9,595 nucleotides of DNA from the NCBI GenBank assembly GCA_021372715.1, contig JAJFTX010000122.1, forward strand, positions 1 to 9,595. Direction: 5' to 3'. The stretch is from Methanobacterium sp. (GTDB taxonomy: Archaea; Methanobacteriota; Methanobacteria; Methanobacteriales; Methanobacteriaceae). Under the pieces are notes generated by a model. The model saw nothing but the letters and a program-made list of their open reading frames with translations, was not told the DNA's origin and did not search any database. A program made the translations under genes and the position numbers. Positions 5,608-9,595 of this stretch are shown here, piece by piece. Numbering within the stretch: the first letter of the stretch is position 1; every line of letters begins with the position of its first letter.

Positions 5608-5613
5608 AGAGGT
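5608..5613 (+). promoter_or_regulatory. Shine-Dalgarno site of the histidine kinase gene
   Basis: AGAGGT lies five bases before the ATG at 5619. GAGGT is an exact complement to the archaeal anti-Shine-Dalgarno ACCTC, and fixes the start. Confidence 0.6.
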
Positions 5614-5618
5614 TATTC

Positions 5619-7451
5619 ATGATTGATGATATTGAAGAGATTAAGATTGTACTGGTTGAAGATCAAACCATCGAAGCTATGAATATTAAAAAAAGCTTAG
5701 AATCATTTAATTACCAAGTTCCCTATATTGCATCCAATGGACCAGAAGCTATAGAAAAAATACATAAGATCCACCCAGATCTGGTCCTGATGGACGTGGT
5801 TCTGCAAGGCGAAATGAACGGTATCGACGTCGCCACTAAGATCAAACACTTAGACATACCCGTCATTTTTATAACTGCCTATACAGATGAATCCATTATA
5901 AAAAAAGCTACAGCCACCCAACCCTACGGTTTTATAGTAAAACCCTACAACGATACTGAACTTAAATTTGCTATAAGAATGGCTGTTTATAAGAAAAATG
6001 TAAAGGATGAGCTAAGATGGAGCGAAGACCGGCTGAAAATGGGCATGGATATAGCTAAACTGGTTTACTGGGAATACGATACAGAGAATGATCTTTTCAC
6101 CTTTGATGATCAGTTTTATACTCTTTACGGCACCACAGCAGCAGAACAGGGTGGTTATCATATGTCTTCAGCAGATTATGCTAATCGATTCATTCCTCTT
6201 GAGGAACAAGCACTGGTGGGAGTGGAAGTGGCTAAGGCTCTGGAAACTGAAGACCCCCATTATTCCAGTACATTAAGCCATAGTATAATCAGAGCAGATG
6301 GTGAGAAAAGGCATATACTGGTACGTATACGTATCAGAACTAATGAAAATGGAGAAAAAATAGGAACCAAAGGAGTTAATCAGGATATCACCGAACAGGA
6401 AAAAGCAAAAGAGGCTTTAAAGGAAGCAGATCAACAATTATTCGATATTATAAATTTCCTTCCTGATGCAACCTTCATTATAGATGATAAAGGAAGAGTA
6501 ATATCATGGAATCGAGCCATTTATGAAATGACCCAGATCAATCCTGAGGATATTCTAGGAAAAGGAAACCAAGAATATGCATTAATTTTCTATAGAAAAC
6601 GCCAACCTATGTTATTAGATATGGTTAACGCTTCCGACCATGAAATAAGTGAAATATATCCTGATTTTCAAAGAAAAGGAAAGATATTAACTGCCGAAAC
6701 TAAATTATATATAAAAGGCGAACCTAGAACCGCATGGGCTAAAGCTGTGCCATTAGAAGATAGTAAAGGAAATTATTTAGGAGCTATAGAAGCCATAAGG
6801 GATATCACAGATCTGAAAAAAACAGAAAAGAAACTGAAAAAATCACTAGAAGAAAAGGAGATTCTCCTTAAGGAGATCCATCATAGAGTTAAGAACAATT
6901 TAACCATTATTTCCAGTTTGCTCAACCTTCAATCTGAATACATTGAAGACCAAGAAGCCCTAGATGTATTCATCGAAAGCCAGAACCGAGCCAAGACTAT
7001 GGCGTTGATCCATGAAAGATTGTACCAGTCCAAAGACCTTAAGAACATAGATTTCGGAGAATACATTCGAACACTCAGCAACGAACTTTACCATACTATG
7101 ATCTCTGATACTAACCAGATAAAACTGGATCTTAAAGTAGAAGATGTGAAGATTGATATCAATACCGTAGTCCCCTTGGGATTAATCGTTAATGAACTGG
7201 TAACCAACTGTATGAAATATGCATTTCCAGATAATAGGAGCGGAAAGATAAGTATAAAATTATACAGGAAAGATTATGATATCATATTGAAAATTAGTGA
7301 CGATGGAATCGGTCTCCCCGAAAATATAGACATAGAAAACACAAACTCTTTAGGTCTGCAATTGGTGAACAGTTTAACCATGCAGATAGACGGCAGAATA
7401 GAACTGGAAAGAAGCCCAGGAACAACTTTCACACTTATTTTTAAGGAATAA
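5619..7451 (+). CDS. Receiver-PAS-PAS sensor histidine kinase (HisKA_2 type)
   Basis: The 610-residue cytoplasmic kinase has no membrane segment. Residues 8-122 are a receiver domain with acidic E14/D15, phospho-acceptor D59 in LVLMDV, T86 and K108 in VKPY. A PAS domain covers about 137-260 (WEYDTENDLF; ends in GVNQDITEQEKA). A second covers about 270-400 (LPDATFIIDDKGRVISWN; ends in AIRDITDLKKTE). The HisKA_2 phospho-acceptor helix has HHRVKNNL (421-428). The HATPase_c domain has its N-box around NELVTN (525-530), DDGIGLP (561-567) and SLGLQLV (577-583). All catalytic elements look intact. The receiver-first layout means its activity is probably set by an upstream kinase, while the PAS domains sense an internal signal. 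Its receiver resembles those of the convergent glycosyltransferase, a candidate target. The gene is monocistronic by its flanking T-tracts. Confidence 0.93.
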   Translation: MIDDIEEIKIVLVEDQTIEAMNIKKSLESFNYQVPYIASNGPEAIEKIHKIHPDLVLMDVVLQGEMNGIDVATKIKHLDIPVIFITAYTDESIIKKATATQPYGFIVKPYNDTELKFAIRMAVYKKNVKDELRWSEDRLKMGMDIAKLVYWEYDTENDLFTFDDQFYTLYGTTAAEQGGYHMSSADYANRFIPLEEQALVGVEVAKALETEDPHYSSTLSHSIIRADGEKRHILVRIRIRTNENGEKIGTKGVNQDITEQEKAKEALKEADQQLFDIINFLPDATFIIDDKGRVISWNRAIYEMTQINPEDILGKGNQEYALIFYRKRQPMLLDMVNASDHEISEIYPDFQRKGKILTAETKLYIKGEPRTAWAKAVPLEDSKGNYLGAIEAIRDITDLKKTEKKLKKSLEEKEILLKEIHHRVKNNLTIISSLLNLQSEYIEDQEALDVFIESQNRAKTMALIHERLYQSKDLKNIDFGEYIRTLSNELYHTMISDTNQIKLDLKVEDVKIDINTVVPLGLIVNELVTNCMKYAFPDNRSGKISIKLYRKDYDIILKISDDGIGLPENIDIENTNSLGLQLVNSLTMQIDGRIELERSPGTTFTLIFKE

Positions 7452-7463
7452 ATATTATAAAAT

Positions 7464-7476
7464 TGATTTTATTTTA
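7464..7476 (+). terminator. T-rich stretch in the 49-base convergent gap
   Basis: TTGATTTTATTTT follows the kinase stop by about 12 bases and is the likely termination site for the plus-strand transcript. The other strand of the gap is A/T-rich with only short T-runs, so the end of the minus-strand transcript is less clear. Confidence 0.35.
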
Positions 7477-7500
7477 AGAATATGGCTAATATATATAATA

Positions 7501-8079
7501 TTAACTACCAGTATGCTGTGTTTTAGCCCAGCGTCGTTCTTTACGGGTGATCATATGAATAAACGCTGCAAAGAATAAGGGTATCAGGTAGAGGCAGTAG
7601 GCCCAGTACTCCACAGCCCTAATTATCGCTCTTAATATTCCTACTTTATCCCGGCGGATTCCCAGCAAAACTCCCGGGAAGAAAGCCACCGTGGATACTA
7701 TTCCGATGATCAACGGTGCTTCCATTTGGAATCGATACACATTACCCAGATTCAAAATGAACACCACATAACCTAGCATAACGAACGCGGTGAACAGGAG
7801 AAAAACCAGATATTGTATAGCGTCAATTTTCTTATATAAAGGATTATCAGAGTCTATGATAGGTGCCAAGTATACGAAGAGTGTTTCCAGGTTTCCAGTG
7901 GCCCATCTTACTCTCTGTCTGAAGAATGGTTTCCAATGGGGAACCGCTTCCTGCCAGACTACGGCTTCTGGGCAGTATCTTATCTTTTTACCTCTTAACA
8001 TCATTTTTATACTCATGTTCAGGTCTTCAGTTACTGCAAATCCATCCCAACCTTCAATATCTTTCATATACTTTTTCAC
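7501..8079 (-). CDS. C-terminal part of the interrupted membrane glycosyltransferase
   Basis: The frame is the exact continuation of the upstream minus-strand gene after its in-frame TAA; the first possible start is GTG at 8079, but coding resemblance already begins at 8112 with SGFLGGNGQLT. It carries the remaining family-2 motifs: TED (17-19 from the GTG), the proposed catalytic base, and QRVRW (55-59), the QxxRW motif of processive enzymes such as cellulose and hyaluronan synthases. Three membrane segments follow, at about 88-112, 121-141 and 155-177, then the basic tail RKERRWAKTQHTG. No convincing Shine-Dalgarno sequence precedes the GTG, so independent translation is doubtful. Alone it lacks the nucleotide-sugar binding half and could not be an enzyme. 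It is best treated as the 3' part of a pseudogene or of a gene with a sequence error. Confidence 0.75.
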   Translation of the reverse strand: MKKYMKDIEGWDGFAVTEDLNMSIKMMLRGKKIRYCPEAVVWQEAVPHWKPFFRQRVRWATGNLETLFVYLAPIIDSDNPLYKKIDAIQYLVFLLFTAFVMLGYVVFILNLGNVYRFQMEAPLIIGIVSTVAFFPGVLLGIRRDKVGILRAIIRAVEYWAYCLYLIPLFFAAFIHMITRKERRWAKTQHTGS

Positions 8080-8112
8080 AGTTAACTGTCCATTACCACC
8101 CAGGAAACCGGA

Positions 8113-8115
8113 TTA
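8113..8115 (-). other. In-frame TAA splitting the glycosyltransferase gene
   Basis: On the minus strand the codons read ...ATG GGC TAA TCC GGT TTC CTG GGT GGT AAT GGA CAG (in groups: M G stop S G F L G G N G Q). The frame is the same before and after, so it is a single nonsense codon and not a frameshift. One substitution from a sense codon such as TAC or TAT would restore the gene. Confidence 0.85.
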
Positions 8116-9595
8116 GCCCATGATATCCCGAGCTCTTAGAATTACATTGCCAAATATGGAGAACTCCACTTCCTGCATTCTGGTGAGGAGGTTACGATCA
8201 GCATTGTACATTCTCACCCGGGCCTGTACTCCAGCAACATCTTCCTCGTCAAGGTAGGGAATGATCTTATTGAGGAAATCTGGTTCGATACGGGCATCAG
8301 CATCGAAAACTGCTATAACATCACCTTTACATATTCTCAGACCATCGTTTAAAACGTATCCCTTTCCTTTACCTGACCGTGGAGGTTTACGGGTTATGAT
8401 ACGTAGAAAACCTATTTTCTTCCTTAATCTACTTAGTACCAGTCCGGTATGGTCGCTGGATCCGTCGTTGATCACGATTATCTCATAGTTGCGTTTTTCG
8501 TTCTTGTAATAATCCAGTTCTAGTAGACTGCGTACGCATCTTTCTATGGTGAATTGTTCGTTATGGGCAGGGATCAGGATGCTAATGAATGGTTTATTCT
8601 TGTTTTCTGGTTTGGGTTGTTTTTTAAGGCTGATAGTTACTATGAATAGGTTGTAAATAGCTGGTATGAATAGGAGATACATCAACCAGGTCATGCTTCG
8701 GGTGGCTACTCCATATACCACCATGGATGATATTATGGCTATGATGAAGAAGACTGCTGTTTTTTCTATCTTCAGTTCTTTTTCCTTGATGATTATTTTC
8801 TCTTCTATTTTCTCAATTTTTTCTGTTTCTGACTGGTGCTGTTGCAGGGCTGTTTCAATGGTGCTGTATAATTCATCCATCTGATATGGTTTAGGTAAAA
8901 AGCCATAGGGAAATGTTCTTTCAGCCCTTTCCACTGTACTCTTATCGGTGTAAGCACTGAGATATACTATGGGTATGTCCAGGTCCTGTATTTTCTCCGC
9001 AACATCTATACCATCCATTGTACCACTTAACTTGATGTCCATAAGTACCAGGTCAGGACGGAATAACTGTGCCTTTTCTATAGCATCTTTACCTGTGGCC
9101 ACGGTATCTACTACTAAGTATCCTTTCTTTCCTAATTGTTCAGATAGATCCATGGCGGTGATTATTTGATCTTCCACTACCAATATCTTAGGGCGTTCTT
9201 CCCAGGTATCTTCATCTTCTGGAATAATCGGGGGTACAATACCATTATAGTGTATTTTTTCTATTTTATCACGGTACTCTGCATGCTTCTGTCTGGCGGT
9301 CTCCATGGTTAATTGAAGTTCTTTATCAGGATACGGTTTGATAATATATCCATAGGGAGAGGCTTTTTTAGCCCTTTGCAGTGTATTATCATCAGAAAAT
9401 GCGGTTAAAAAAATAACAGGTATATCCAGGGAACTGATGATCTCTGCAGCCTGTACTCCATCCATCTTCCCCTTCAATACTATATCCATGAGCACCAGTT
9501 CTGGTCTGATCTCAGCGACGGTGTTAATAGCTTCTTCACCGGTGTTAACAATAGCCGATACGGTGTAACCTAATGTTTTAAGTTTTTTCTCCAGA
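8113..9595 (-). CDS. Double-receiver membrane glycosyltransferase family 2, N-terminal part (5' end outside window)
   Basis: The frame is open to the right edge, so the GTG at 9495 is internal; about 33 more residues are visible beyond it, and roughly 20-25 are missing. Counting from the edge: receiver 1 (about 1-105; phospho-acceptor D37 in LVLMDI, T64, K86); receiver 2 (about 135-250; E141/D142, D186, S213, K235); a charged likely coiled coil (about 253-278); two membrane segments (about 279-297, 302-322); then a GT2 domain with ISILIPAHNE (337-346), NDGSSD (376-381) and DAD (431-433). It stops after residue 493, just before the GGNGQ, TED and QxxRW elements, which continue in frame after the TAA. 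The intact protein would be a processive polysaccharide synthase in the cell membrane, its output controlled by phosphorylation of the receivers (inference). As it stands, the product lacks essential catalytic motifs. Confidence 0.85.
   Translation of the reverse strand, partial: LEKKLKTLGYTVSAIVNTGEEAINTVAEIRPELVLMDIVLKGKMDGVQAAEIISSLDIPVIFLTAFSDDNTLQRAKKASPYGYIIKPYPDKELQLTMETARQKHAEYRDKIEKIHYNGIVPPIIPEDEDTWEERPKILVVEDQIITAMDLSEQLGKKGYLVVDTVATGKDAIEKAQLFRPDLVLMDIKLSGTMDGIDVAEKIQDLDIPIVYLSAYTDKSTVERAERTFPYGFLPKPYQMDELYSTIETALQQHQSETEKIEKIEEKIIIKEKELKIEKTAVFFIIAIISSMVVYGVATRSMTWLMYLLFIPAIYNLFIVTISLKKQPKPENKNKPFISILIPAHNEQFTIERCVRSLLELDYYKNEKRNYEIIVINDGSSDHTGLVLSRLRKKIGFLRIITRKPPRSGKGKGYVLNDGLRICKGDVIAVFDADARIEPDFLNKIIPYLDEEDVAGVQARVRMYNADRNLLTRMQEVEFSIFGNVILRARDIMG

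Larger units (their letters stand above)
7501..9595 (-). pseudogene. REC-REC-GT2 membrane polysaccharide synthase gene with nonsense codon
   Basis: The two minus-strand frames at 7501-8079 and 8113-9595 together encode about 697 visible residues of one protein, REC-REC-coiled coil-2TM-GT2-3TM, in a single continuous frame broken only by TAA. Everything else is well preserved, so the disruption is recent or an error in the sequence. This entry records the gene as a unit; the two parts are described separately. Confidence 0.6.

Noticed and set aside
8113..8115. Recoding of the in-frame stop as selenocysteine or pyrrolysine
   Set aside because: Those use TGA and TAG; this codon is TAA, for which no such recoding is known in methanogens.
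8079..8115. Programmed or accidental frameshift in the glycosyltransferase gene
   Set aside because: The downstream residues SGFLGGNGQLT are in exactly the same frame as the upstream codons, so only a stop codon interrupts the frame.
8113..9495. GTG at 9495 as the true start of the receiver-glycosyltransferase
   Set aside because: It lies in the middle of the first receiver, and receiver-like sequence (LEKKLKTLGYTV... then PELV) continues in frame to the right edge.

Overview
The window looks like chromosomal DNA of a mesophilic methanogenic archaeon, most likely of the Methanobacteriales (Methanobacterium-like). This is inferred from AT-rich intergenic DNA with archaeal TATA-like boxes and T-tract terminators instead of bacterial -35/-10 signals, a DUF11-type surface protein, stacked CxxC zinc-ribbon proteins, a HisKA_2-type sensor kinase with an N-terminal receiver, and receiver domains fused to a membrane glycosyltransferase. 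No 16S or marker gene is present, so the assignment is by style only.

Layout, left to right. (1) 2-466 (+): 3' end of a DUF11 surface protein. (2) 467-709: T-rich terminator, then a promoter region with a GATAAAT palindrome plus a third half-site just before a TATA-like box. (3) 710-2560 (+): a two-gene MacB/FtsX-type ABC transporter operon (permease, then ATPase). (4) 2561-3096: a 536-base gene-free stretch with nested inverted repeats that look like structured RNA, T-tracts and AT-rich palindromes. (5) 3097-5515 (+): a multi-zinc-ribbon protein followed 31 bases later by an unusual protein that joins a J-domain, a duplicated HEAT array, two zinc ribbons and a SHOCT-like tail. (6) 5619-7451 (+): a soluble REC-PAS-PAS-HisKA_2-HATPase histidine kinase. 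(7) 7501-9595 (-), convergent with the kinase and running off the right edge: a REC-REC-coiled coil-2TM-GT2-3TM membrane glycosyltransferase, split by one in-frame TAA codon at 8113-8115.

The genes suggest three themes. The ABC pair is a probable efflux or lipoprotein/peptide export system with its own promoter and a candidate operator. The zinc-ribbon and J-HEAT proteins share similar zinc ribbons and probably act together in protein quality control or complex assembly (inference). The kinase and the receiver-bearing glycosyltransferase have receivers of the same subfamily and lie tail to tail, suggesting phosphorylation-controlled polysaccharide synthesis. The reading frame of the glycosyltransferase is interrupted between its DxD motif and its TED/QxxRW motifs, so here it is a recent pseudogene, a split gene or a sequence error.

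The most novel items are the J-HEAT-zinc ribbon-SHOCT fusion, the receiver-glycosyltransferase fusion with its nonsense codon, and the structured intergenic region at 2596-2960.
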